From CAZBBC01 sp964489835 (GTDB lineage Bacteria; Calditrichota; Calditrichia; JAJRVZ01), in assembly GCA_964489835.1 (NCBI GenBank), contig CAZBBC010000062.1:1-23240 (forward strand): a DNA stretch of 23,240 nucleotides, given 5' to 3'. A program made the position numbers and the translations under genes. The notes beneath the pieces are model-generated. The model was not told the origin of the DNA, did not search any database, and was given only the letters and a program-made list of their open reading frames with translations. Each line of letters starts with the position of its first letter. Within the stretch, counting starts at the first letter, position 1. Below are positions 23,118 through 23,240 of this stretch, piece after piece.

Positions 23118-23240
23118 TTTTTCGCTTTTTTTTCGATTCAAAATAAGCAATCAAAATCTGAATGTAAAGATATTTTTTATTTAAAATTCACTAAGAAGTG
23201 CCCGCCGATATCCACTTATTTACGAATCGCCGTTGGTGGC

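Overview
This is a chromosomal stretch of an unidentified bacterium of the FCB superphylum (Bacteroidetes/Calditrichaeota/KSB1/Marinimicrobia-like). The main support is the C-terminal FlgD-Ig/type-IX-like sorting domain on the large secreted protein at the right end. Further support comes from a stand-alone relative of the soluble domain of DUF2723 proteins, two lipoproteins, and several short palindromic intergenic repeats of kinds seen in that superphylum. The DNA looks moderately AT-rich. Genes are monocistronic or in short operons, and most have a visible Shine-Dalgarno sequence. I cannot fix the phylum from the sequence alone.

Layout. 1-2580 holds a small operon (a DUF6504-like protein, an unknown 109-aa protein and a Y-family DNA polymerase IV), bracketed by two direct copies of one dispersed repeat. 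2661-4402 holds RNase HI and a lipoprotein with an FGE/SUMF1-like domain. 4625-7861 holds a DnaE2-type DNA polymerase III alpha subunit with a palindromic operator-like site at its start. It converges, with only 3 nt between the stop codons, on a YceI-family secreted protein whose intrinsic terminator appears to lie inside the dnaE2 coding sequence. 8950-9930 holds a dihydroorotate-dehydrogenase-like flavoprotein. 10048-12398 (minus strand) holds a three-gene unit: an exported protein, an ECF sigma factor and its membrane anti-sigma factor. 13045-15006 holds a sirtuin and a Mut7-C RNase-domain protein. 15274-17502 (minus strand) holds a trypsin-like lipoprotein and a serine racemase/threonine dehydratase-family PLP enzyme. 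17833-17918 is tRNA-Ser(CGA). 18288-19679 is a DNA photolyase bracketed by direct copies of a second dispersed repeat. 19986-23117 (minus strand) is a heparinase II/III-like polysaccharide-degrading protein with two Ig-like domains.

Working together. DNA damage tolerance and repair is over-represented: Pol IV, DnaE2, photolyase and RNase H. The Y-family polymerase, the DUF6504-like protein and DnaE2 recall the SOS mutasome (ImuB/DnaE2) of other bacteria, but no ImuA is present and the parts are split.

The most unusual content is between the genes. At least seven intergenic sites carry degenerate arrays with an exact 7-nt period, like the heptanucleotide STRR repeats described in cyanobacteria but with different units. 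Between the 109-aa gene and dinB, two such arrays form about 28-nt inverted ends around a ribosome binding site, start codon and about 20 codons of a four-helix-bundle (23S rRNA intervening-sequence-type) protein gene. This looks like an internally deleted mobile unit and is my main candidate for something undescribed.
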